The notes under the pieces are model-generated. The model ran no database searches, was not told the origin of the DNA, and saw only the letters and a program-made list of their open reading frames with translations. From Trifolium pratense (taxonomy: Eukaryota; Streptophyta; Magnoliopsida; Fabales; Fabaceae): a stretch of DNA of 64,000 nucleotides. Location: assembly GCF_020283565.1 (NCBI RefSeq), contig NC_060062.1:58364439-58428438 (forward strand). The letters run 5' to 3'. Shown here one piece after another: positions 20,699-31,190 of the stretch (positions are counted from its first letter, which is position 1; the number at the start of each line of letters is the position of its first letter). The translations under genes were made by a program, and so were the position numbers.

Positions 20699-20826
20699 AT
20701 TATCACCAATGCTTTGGGGAAATTCTCCCATGAGCCATTCATATGGGCGTTGAAATTCCTCATGAGTGCTTTTTCATCCGACCCTAGGGAGGGGAGTGGG
20801 ATTTCTGGTGCCGAAATAGCGAGAGC
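20699..20826 (-). pseudogene. Tat gag-protease linker, distal piece
   Basis: The minus strand from 20826 reads ALAISAPEIPLPSLGSD, EKALMRNFNAHMNGSWENFP, KALVIM up to the G tract. It continues the gag frame that stops at 43921 on the other side of the Athila insertion; the AGAGC duplication lies at 20822-20826 and 43916-43920. Confidence 0.75.
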
Positions 20827-21959
20827 TGATCACCGTCGTTTCGTGATCAAAATAATTTTAAAATAAGTAGTACAAGGTAGTGACCTTGGTCGTTTCGCAA
20901 GGACTCACGATCGGTTTAACAATATTAGAATGAATTTAAAGGTTGCAATTTGGGGTTTTTTTGTTTGTGGAAGCAATAACAGAGATTACGAATTTAATTA
21001 ATATAAAAGCAATCAATCCATTGGTTTTAGGCAACTTTGTTTATCATCTATCATGGGTTCTTATATGAATATTCATACAGTTTATGCTTCGACTGATTAT
21101 AGAACTAATTTAACAAGCGAAAATCAGTTTTATAACGAATTCGTTGATTAAGCACCAGCGTGTTCGACTAACTATGGCGATGATCAAGCGTCACCAATAA
21201 CACAGTAAAAAATCATAACAATAATTCGGCAGCCCTATTTTGCAAGCGAAAATAATATAACAATTTTCTATTCAGATTAATTTGAACAAGCGTGAATTAA
21301 TTTGAATAGTCTCAATGTTATGAACGTGAAACAAAATAATTAAGCATCAATTGCATCAACTCATACACAAAAGAGAGACAAGAAAATTGATATATGATAA
21401 GCATAAACATAACGATTTGCTATTAAAACCGAACCTCAAGATTCGAGAACAAAGTTCCTTACACCAATGGATCAATAGAAGTTTAGTTCTCCATGGAAGA
21501 TGACGGCTGCTCTAGGGTTTGAATATTTCGTGAACAGTGAATGAATAACCCTAGCTGCCTTTTTTTCGGTTTAAATAATACATGGAACGGGCCTTAAAAC
21601 AATTGGGCCGAAAAATATAAAGTTGTGCTGAATTAAATTCGTCTGGAACATAAACGCAATTATTTGACACACTTGCGCTCCGAACTGGGTTTTGGCCTCA
21701 ACATGAAAGTCGTAGCTCTTGATCTCAGCTTTCCAACGCATCTTCCCGCGCCTCAATCCGATATTTGTAACTCCAGTTATGACCTGCGGACCGGAAGGGT
21801 GTCAAAGTGCTATTTATTCATAAATTAAGTGCGAAAATAAAATAGAGTTAGAAATAAACTTAAATATAAAAACACCTTAAAATAGTGAAAATAGTAAATT
21901 AAACCATAGGAATACACTAGTACAATAGTAGAAGAATGTGCATTAAAATGCACTGATCA
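20827..21959 (-). repeat. 3' LTR of the Athila-type element
   Basis: 1133 bp. The minus-strand start TGATCAGTGCATTTTAATGCAC contains a perfect stem GTGCATT/AATGCAC with a two-base loop. It has four visible substitutions against 42783-43915. Confidence 0.93.
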
Positions 21960-21972
21960 AATTCCCCCACAC
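21960..21972 (-). other. Polypurine tract of the Athila-type element
   Basis: The minus strand reads GTGTGGGGGAATT directly before the 3' LTR. Confidence 0.8.
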
Positions 21973-22433
21973 TTGAACTTTTGCACTCCGAGCAAAACTC
22001 AAATGAAAAATTTAAAAACAAATCACAAGCAGTCAACATATTCCAGGTTTCAAGCTTCAAACCTTGGGTCAAAATTCAAAGATTGGCACAATTCTTATCT
22101 ATCAACTTTCAATAATAATCTTGCGTGTGTGTGTGTACTGTCTCCCACTGTCAACCAAAGTAATGTCAAGATCCCTCTCTGAAACTACCATTCTAGATGC
22201 TAAGTTGTCATTCTTTTCCTATAATTTTGGATTTAACCAGAATTTCAGACTAGGGGGGGCTATTTCTTTTCAAGAGATCAAAAGCTTTTCAACATCAACT
22301 TAGGGGCAACTACCTTCAAGCTTTATTATAGTTTATTATTATTTATTGTTTTTAAGCTTTAGGTACTACTCCACCTTTTCACCTGACGGGATCTTACTTG
22401 TAATAAGTCCAACCTGTTACTCAGAGTAGAGCA
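21973..22433 (-). other. 3' untranslated region of the Athila-type element, distal piece
   Basis: No coding frame. Pyrimidine/purine-skewed sequence continues the region at 30677-31190 across the Copia B insertion. A (GT)n-like stretch lies near 22123. The GAGCA duplication of Copia B is at 22429-22433. Confidence 0.6.
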
Positions 22434-23745
22434 TGTTGGTGTAAGCCCTAGAGGCCAATTTTATTTATAATTGCATAATAAATGTATTGAATAATTTACT
22501 TATTAAATAAAGGCTTTTCTTTATTATGTTTATGTGTTAAATAATAATAGAGTCCCTAGAATAGTAAGTTCATTGTATGGAACATTAAGTATGACTTAAT
22601 CGTGAGATTCCATTAAATATAAGAACACTATTCTTAAACATATCCATAGTCAAGCTTTATTGTGAAATGGGATAACGTTAAAGCATAAAGACTATTATGT
22701 TGGTAGACTGATGATCATATCTCACTCATCATGGATAATGAGTTATCAAGTCTTCACATAGATATAAATGTTAAGGGTAACTTTATATCGGATTGACCCA
22801 CCATGAGAATACTACATAGAGTGTTATGAAATGTCATAAGTTTTCTCATAGTGATAAAAGGTGTATTCCACCCTTCGACCTGAAACCACTATGTACCCTA
22901 GATGCAGGAGTGTAATACCTTGTTGCCATTCAAACGTTATCCGTAACTGGATAATTATAAAGTTGGTTGATGGGTATCCCACGAATCATGCTGAGGGACA
23001 TGAGTGACCTAGATGGAATTTGTCCCTCCTACAAAACGGGAGATATGTCTATGGGCCCAATATTGAACTAGACAAGGATGACATACTATGCCTTGTGTTC
23101 AATATAGACATGAGGACAAAAGGGTAATTGTGCACAAGATATTTATCACGGAAAGGTTAGTCAGATCACGTGACATTCCTGTGACTTGGGTAACAGTGAT
23201 GTGTTGCTAGATACCGCTCACTGTTTATAATATTACGATTAATATTATTGCCAACGTCATAAGAACCTACAGGGTCACACACATAAGGACAGTTAAGAAG
23301 GGAAAAAAAATAAGTAAGACTTATTGTGGGGGTGCAGTTAGTGAAAAACGGTTATTGGGCTTGAGAGGCCCAATTTCGTGTAAACTAAAGACCTCATAAG
23401 AAACTCTATAAATAGAGCCTTATGAAGTTCAGTAGTTACGTTTTGAAACCCTAACTGAGTTTAGAAAAATTCTGAATTTCTCTAAACCCTAAACCGCACA
23501 AAATTCCCTCAGCCTTCATCCAAGAACAGCTAGCACTGTGAGATCGAAGGTTCCTGTTCGTGTGGACTAAGTGGAGGTGCTGCAAGTGCGGTGCTTGTGA
23601 TCAAGAAAGGCGGCCACAGATTTGTTCTTCAAAGGTAATATTCTAGACCTGATCATGCTCATTCACAAGAATCCATTGATGGGAAATTTTAATTTTAAAA
23701 TTCCGCTGCGTTTATAAAAGTGTTTTATGAAACGATTTCCCAACA
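22434..23745 (+). repeat. 5' LTR of Copia B
   Basis: 1312 bp, start TGTTGGTGTAAGCCCTAGAG, end TTTCCCAACA. TATA box TATAAATA at 23407-23414, followed by AGAGCC. U3 carries AATAAA-rich sequence near 22505. Confidence 0.94.
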
Positions 23746-23746
23746 G

Positions 23747-23759
23747 TGGTATCAGAGCC
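23747..23759 (+). other. Primer-binding site of Copia B
   Basis: TGGTATCAGAGCC one base after the LTR, matching initiator tRNA-Met. Confidence 0.9.
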
Positions 23760-25371
23760 ACTTGTGAAACCATGAATCGGTTTGCTGTTTTATTACTGTT
23801 TTATTAATATGATTTTGAATCGGTATTAATAATAAGAACAACAAGGATTAATAAAATTTGATTGATCGGGTTTAAAATATATATGTGATATATATTTCTG
23901 ATACGACGCATCGGTGTATGTGATACATTGATCGTGTCATTCATTCGAATGTTTGAGTGATTGGCGTTTAATTTGGATGATTGTGAGCGTGAGCTTCGGA
24001 ACCGTTTATGGTGAAGCATCATATATCCGATCGTTCATCTAGAACTAGCAGTCCTGAAACGTTTTGATGAATGGTGGTTGTATTAGGGATTATAACAATA
24101 CAAGTGTTGTGTTGTTATATAAACAGAACATATTGTTCATTGAAAGCTTTAAGTGATTGTCGTGATCATGGATGATTGTGAGCGTGAGCTTCGGAACCGA
24201 TAACTGGTGAAGCATCATATATCCAATCGTCTATGGTGAACAAAATCCTGAAACGTTTTGATGAATGATTACTGTAACAATACAAGGGTTGTGTTGTTAT
24301 AAAACAGAGTACGGCTAGGGTTTGTATCTGAAGCATCAAGTGTTGGTGCGATTAGGAACCCCCGGCTAACTCTGCGTAAGGTGATCAATCATGGTGTTTT
24401 ATTAATTGGACTAATGTAATAATAATAAATTGTGTGTTTATTGTTATTAAAGTTGCATGATGAATGGTTATGGCCTTAGTTCTTCTTTTCGTTTTATTTG
24501 GGATTTTAAATACGGCCTGCGTGTCGTGCCTCTCTTATATTCTCTTGATGTAATTTCTTTTCTCATCTCACTCCCTCGTATGAACACGAGTTTCTTGTAG
24601 TGATGTAATATAAGATTAGCAAATAGGACAGGAAGGACATCCATGAAGATCTATCTTGGAGAAGTATAGGTTGTTCTTAGATATAGCATAGGTTCTCTCA
24701 TTTGCTTGAGGGAACAATCACGCTAGGGGCCATAACCATATCATTTTATTATATTATGTATGTTGATGCATGTTATGTATGGAGTGACGTTATTGTATGT
24801 AAGCCGTGGTAAGGTGAGATCAAATTAATTATAAAAGCCCTCAAAAGAATTAATATTAAGTTTTATTGCTTTCCAACGAATAGCGCCCTTCAAGATCAAT
24901 ATCGATCAATGTAGGTTTTGCCAACGCGAAGTGCATTGTCAATATTGATAAGTTGCGGTGAGGTAATTTATTTATCCGATCGCTATTTAATGGGTCTAAC
25001 TTAACTAAAGAAAATATAATAAGATTATATGACTTTAGAAGCAAGTATTGGGTTATTCCATATGATGGATTAGAATAAGTGTTATTCACCCAATAGAAAG
25101 GATATGAGAGTTGTATGAGATACAATTGGAAAGGAGTTTCCTACCTAAATAACTAAGTTTTGTGTAATCAGCCCAACGCTGACTTAAAACGAAGTGAAAT
25201 ATGGATCTCATTCTCACTAGAAAATCTTCCAACGGGATTTTCCGAATCAAATGTCGAGGGTCATTTGTTTTGAGTAAAATAGTGAGAGAGCATGTTTAAT
25301 TAAAGGCCTAATTAAATGTGTATTAAAATTGTTCAATACTTATATTTTCACTTTTACAATTGTAGATCACC
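23760..25371 (+). other. Untranslated leader of Copia B
   Basis: 1.6 kb, no coding frame, with the same duplicated block (GGATGATTGTGAGCGTGAGC near 23976 and 24170) as element A. It is shorter than A's leader at two places (near 24273 and 24358). Confidence 0.6.
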
Positions 25372-28300
25372 ATGTCAAACACCAATACTTCGAACAACAT
25401 TTTGCGAAGCATTCTTGACAAAGAGAAATTGTCTGGGACAACTTTTCTTGATTGGCATCGTAACTTGAGGATAGTCCTCATGCACGAGAAAAAGCTGTAT
25501 GCTATTGAGGAACCCCAACCTAACCCTGAGGATGAACCTGCCGCCAATGCTCCTAAGGCACAAAGGGATGCTTATCAGAAGCGTCTTGATGATGCCATGG
25601 ATGCAAAGTGCCTCATGCTGGCTACCATGACCTCTGAGCTTCAGAAGCAACATGAGGACATGAATGCGTTCGATATGATCGAACACTTGAAAACGCTCTA
25701 TCAAGAGCAAGCCAGGATTGAGAGGTTTGAGGTTTCCAAAGCCCTGTTTTCAGCCAAGCTATCTGAGGGATCTCTAGTAAGTCCACATGTGCTCAAGATG
25801 ATTGGGTACGTGGGGAACTTAGAAAAATTGGGATTTCCACTTGGAAATGAGCTTGCAACTGATCTAATCTTGCAATCGTTGCCGGAGAGTTTTAATCAGT
25901 TTGTTCTAAACTTCACCATGTCGGACATGGAGAAGACTCTGCCACAACTGCTAGGCATGTTGAGGCAAGCTGAGCAAAACATGAAAACAAAATGGAAGTC
26001 CAACCATGTTCTTATGATTGGCAATGGAAACAAAGGGAAGGGCAACAAAGGGAAGGGAGTCAAAGGGAAGGGCAAGGAAGTTGCCAAACCCAAACCTACC
26101 CCTAAAGCCTTGAAGCCCACTGGGGGAGTTGCAAAGGAGGGTAGGTGCTTCCACTGTAACAAGACTGGACATTGGAAGAGGAACTGCCCAAAATACCTGG
26201 AAGATAAAAAGAATGGAGTAGAGAGCTCCAATTCAGCAGGTATCTTTGTTATTGAAATTAATTTATCTACTTCTTCTACATGGGTATTAGATACCGGATG
26301 TGGTTCTCACATTTGTACTAATGTGCAGGGGCTGCAAAGGAGTAGAGGATTGGCTAAAGGTGAAGTCGACCTACGAGTGGGAAATGGAGCAAGAGTTGCC
26401 GCATTAGCTGTAGGAGTTTATAATTTGACTTTACCTTCTGGTTTAATAATACAGTTAGAGAACTGTTTTTATGTACCTGCCATTAGCAGGAATATTATTT
26501 CTGTTTCTTGTTTGGATAAACTTGGCTTTTCATTTATAATAAAGAACAATTGTTGCTCCATTTATTTAAATGATATCTTTTATGCCACAACACAAATGAG
26601 TAATGGATTATATATTCTTGATCTTGAAATGCCAATATATAACATTGATACAAAAGGGATTAAACCTAATGAGTTAAATCCTACATACCTTTGGCACTGT
26701 CGTTTAGGCCATATAAATGAGAAACGCATTTCCAAGCTCCATAAAGATGGGCTCTTGGATTCATTTGATTATGAATCTTTTGAAACATGCAGATCTTGAT
26801 TATTGGGAAAAATGACAAAGACCCCATTCACTGGTAAAGGTGAAAGGGCAAGTGATCTTTTGGCTCTCATACATACCGATGTATGTGGACCATTGAACAC
26901 ACACGCTAGAGGAGGTTTTCAATACTTCATCACATTTACTGATGACTACAGTAGATATGGATATGTGTATCTAATGAAGCATAAATCCGAATCCTTTGAA
27001 AAGTTCAAAGAATTTAAAAATGAAGTACAAAACCAACTAGGAAAGAAAATCAAAATCCTTCGATCAGATCGAGGAGGTGAGTATTTAAGCCTAGAGTTTG
27101 ATGACCATCTAAAAGAGTGTGGGATCTTATCCCAACTCACTCCTCCTGGAACACCACAATGGAATGGTGTGTCTGAGAGAAGAAACCGAACCTTGTTGGA
27201 CATGGTGCGGTCTATGATGAGTCACGCTGATCTTCCAAACTCCTTTTGGGGACACGCCCTATTAACAGCAGCTTATACACTTAACCGTGTTCCTTCTAAA
27301 ACGGTTGAAAAGACACCATATGAGATGTGGAGTGGCAAGAAACCACATATGTCTTACTTAAAGATATGGGGTTGCGAAGTTTATGTAAAACGACAAATTT
27401 CTACTAAACTTGAACCTAAATCTGACAAGTGCTTCTTTGTGGGATATCCAAAAGAGACAAAAGGATATCACTTCTACAATCCTTCTGAGGGCAAAGTGTT
27501 TGTCGCTCGAACAGGAGTATTCCTAGAAAAGGACTTTGTTTCCAAAGGAATCAGTGGGAGGAAAGTAGATCTTGAAGAAATTCACGATCCACAAAGTAAT
27601 GACACACCAATGGAGGAACAAGAGCGGGATGCACAAGATGTTGTGACAGAGAATCCTGCTCATATAACACAAGAACCACGTAGGTCCAACAGGATACGTC
27701 AAGAACCTGAAAGATATGGATATCTCATATCAGAACAAGGTGATGTATTACTCATGGATCAAGATGAGCCTGTGACTTACCAAGAGGCCATTACTGGCCC
27801 TGAATCTGAGAAGTGGCTTGAAGCCATGAAATCTGAAATGGATTCCATGTACACAAATCAAGTTTGGAACTTGGTGGAGGCTCCTGATGGGATTAAACCC
27901 ATAGGATGCAAGTGGGTCTTTAAGAAGAAGACTGACATGGATGGAAAGGTACAGACCTACAAAGCGCGATTGGTTGCTAAAGGTTTCAAACAAATTCATG
28001 GGGTAGACTATGATGAAACATTTTCACCAGTTGCGATGATCAAATCCATTCGGATCTTACTTGCCATCGCTGCATACTATGATTATGAAATCTGGCAGAT
28101 GGATGTAAAAACTGCCTTCCTTAATGGGAGTCTCCTTGAGGATGTGTATATGACACAACCTGAAGGCTTTTGCATTCCAGGAGAAGCCAAAAAGATATGT
28201 AAATTACAGCGGTCAATCTACGGATTGAAGCAAGCTTCCAGAAGTTGGAATCTTCGTTTTGATGAAACTGTAAAACAGTACGGATTCATTCAAAATGAAG

Positions 28301-29346
28301 ATGAGCCTTGTGTTTACAAGAAGGTTAGTGGGAGCATAGTCGCATTCCTAGTATTATATGTAGATGACATACTACTAATAGGAAACGACATCCCTACCTT
28401 GCAACAAATTAAAACTTGGTTAGGGAATTGCTTTTCTATGAAAGATCTGGGTGAAGCAGCCTATATATTAGGAATAAGAATCTATAGAGATAGATCACAA
28501 AAACTGCTTGGCCTGAGCCAGAGTACATACATAGATAAAGTGTTAAGACGCTTTAATATGCATGATTCCAAGAAAGGATTCATTCCTATGCAACATGGCC
28601 TATGTCTTTCAAAGACACAGTCTCCTTCATCTAAGGAAGAAAGAGACCGCATGAGTAAGATCCCTTATGCATCGGCTATAGGATCTATCATGTATGCCAT
28701 GATATGTACTCGACCAGATGTTTCATATGCCTTAAGCGCAACAAGCCGTTATCAGTCTGATCCTGGTGAGGCTCATTGGGTGGCTGTCAAGAACATCCTT
28801 AAATACTTAAGGAGGACTAAAGACTCATTCCTAATATATGGAGGCCAAGAAGAGCTAAATGTAATTGGTTACACTGATGCTAGCTTCCAAACAGATAGGG
28901 ATGACTTTAGGTCGCAATCAGGCTATGTGTTTTGCATAAATGGTGGCGCTGTGAGTTGGAAGAGTTCAAAGCAAGATACAGTTGCTGATTCTACAACCGA
29001 AGCTGAGTACATCGCTGCATCAAATGCAGCAAAGGAAGCTGTTTGGATAAAGAAGTTCATTACTGAACTTGGCATATTCCCTAGCATTGTGGATCCCATT
29101 GAATTATTTTGTGACAACAATGGTGCAATCGCACAAGCTAAGGAACCTAGATCTCACCAAAAGTCCAAACACATACTCAGGCGCTATCATCTTATTCGAG
29201 AAATAATTGATAGAGGAGATGTGAAAATATGCAGAGTACCAACACTTGACAATGTTGCTGATCCACTTACAAAGCCTCTTGCTCAACCGAAGCATGAGGG
29301 CCACACTAGGGGCATAGGTATTAGGAGTATGCCTGATTGGCTCTAG
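25372..29346 (+). pseudogene. Copia B gag-pol with a single nonsense codon
   Basis: One frame of 1324 codons. gag: MSNTNTSNNILRSILDKEKL, Lys/Gly-rich linker, zinc knuckle CFHCNKTGHWKRNC (about 26147-26190). Protease: WVLDTGCGSHI near 26281. Pre-integrase and integrase: LWHCRLGHINEKR, HTDVCGPL, FTDDYSRYG, SERRNRTLLDM. RT: WQMDVKTAFLNG and LYVDDILLIGND near 28355. RNase H: YTDASFQ, TTEAEYIA, FCDNNGAIA. The end is GIRSMPDWL. The only visible defect is TGA at 26797-26799, where A and C have TGC (RSCLLGK). This removes a cysteine of the HHCC finger and ends translation before integrase. Gag and protease could still be made. Confidence 0.93.
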
Positions 29347-29360
29347 TGCTAGTGGGAGAT

Positions 29361-30671
29361 TGTTGGTGTAAGCCCTAGAGGCCAATTTTATTTATAATTG
29401 CATAATAAATGTATTGAATAATTTACTTATTAAATAAAGGCTTTTCTTTATTATGTTTATGTGTTAAATAATAATAGAGTCCCTAGAATAGTAAGTTCAT
29501 TGTATGGAACGTTAAGTTTGACTTAATCGTGAGATTCCATTAAATATAAGAACACTATTCTTAAACATATCCATAGTCAAGCTTTATTGTGAAATGGGAT
29601 AACGTTAAAGCATAAAGACTATTATGTTGGTAGACTGATGATCATATCTCACTGATCATGGATAATGAGTTATCAAGTCTTCACATAGATATAAATGTTA
29701 AGGGTAACTTTATATCGGATTGACCCACCATGAGAATACTGCATAGAGTGTTATGAAATGTCATAAGTTTTCTCATAGTGATAAAAGGTGTATTCCACCC
29801 TTCGACCTGAAACCACTATGTACCCTAGATGCAGGAGTGTAATACCTTGTTGCCATTCAAACGTTATCCGTAACTGGATAATTATAAAGTTGGTTGATGG
29901 GTATCCCACGAATCATGCTGAGGGACATGAGTGACCTAGATGGAATTTGTCCCTCCTACATAACGGGAGATATGTCTATGGGCCCAATATTGAACTAGAA
30001 AAGGATGACATACTATGCCTTGTGTTCAATATAGACATGAGGACAAAAGGGTAATTGTGCACAAGATATTTATCACGGAAAGGTTAGTCAGATCACGTGA
30101 CATTCCTGTGACTTGGGTAACAGTGATGTGTTGCTAGATATCGCTCACTGTTTATAATATTACGATTAATATTATTGCCAACGTCATAAGAACCTACAGG
30201 GTCACACACATAAGGACAGTTAAGAAGGGAAAAAAATAAGTAAGACTTATTGTGGGAGTGCAGTTAGTGAAAAACGGTTATTGGGCTTGAGAGGCCCAAT
30301 TTCGTGTAAACTAAAGACCTCATAAGAAACTCTATAAATAGAGCCTTATGAAGTTCAGTAGTTACGTTTTGAAACCCTAACTGAGTTTAGAAAAATTCTG
30401 AATTTCTCTAAACCCTAAACCGCACAAAATTCCCTCAGCCTTCATCCAAGAACAGCTAGCACTGTGAGATCGAAGGTTCCTGTTCGTGTGGACTAAGTGG
30501 AGGTGCTGCAAGTGCGGTGCTTGTGATCAAGAAAGGCGGCCACAGATTTGTTCTTCAAAGGTAATATTCTAGACCTGATCATGCTCATTCACAAGAATCC
30601 ATTGATGGGAAATTTTAATTTTAAAATTCCGCTGCGTTTATAAAAGTGTTTTATGAAACGATTTCCCAACA
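29361..30671 (+). repeat. 3' LTR of Copia B
   Basis: 1311 bp, preceded by GCTAGTGGGAGAT. It differs from the 5' LTR at about eight sites, for example CTCACTGATC against CTCACTCATC. Confidence 0.93.
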
Positions 30672-30676
30672 GAGCA

Positions 30677-31190
30677 TCCTACACAGCACTTGTTCCTCCA
30701 GTTTCGGGCACAGGAACTTATTATATTCATTAGTTTTAGCTCTTAAACAGTTTCCCTTTTTCTCAATTAATAGCAATGATCGGTCTATCTGTTACTCTAG
30801 CCTTTCCCCCACACTTAGTTCTAATCATACCTCCATTATATTCAAATTAGAGAACTTAGTCTAAAGAATAAATATTTCAGAGATTTATCTAGACATTACT
30901 AAGTTTGACAGTGTTCAAGCAGTTGTGCATTAAGTTGCAAAGACTATCATGTCAAGTATCAAAACAAAAAACTCCAAAAATTTCACTGACCCTACAGCTA
31001 TCTGCCCTAGCCTTAGAACATGTGACTACTCATGATGATTTATTTTATTATTATTATTATTTTTTTTTTAAAAAAACACAAAAATGTAAATGTAAATGTA
31101 AAATGTCCCTCCCCCACACTTAAACCAGACAGTGTCCGCAATGTAATCTAAACATAAAGTGAGAGTAAAGGAAGGAACACACCCGAGGGG
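30677..31190 (-). other. 3' untranslated region of the Athila-type element, proximal piece
   Basis: Non-coding sequence following the 849-residue frame. It includes a TTATTATTATTATT stretch, a run of T/A near 31058-31076 and three ATGTAA units at 31083-31100. The region resumes at 22433 after Copia B. Confidence 0.55.

Larger units (their letters stand above)
22434..30671 (+). mobile_element. Copia element B, Angela-like, nearly intact
   Basis: 8238 bp with LTRs 22434-23745 and 29361-30671, GAGCA duplications at 22429-22433 and 30672-30676, PBS TGGTATCAGAGCC and polypurine tract AGTGGGAGAT. It is the same family as A and C. The LTRs differ at about eight positions and one A-run length. A single frame encodes the whole gag-pol except for one TGA codon. 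It lies in the 3' UTR of the Athila-type element, opposite in orientation. Confidence 0.94.
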
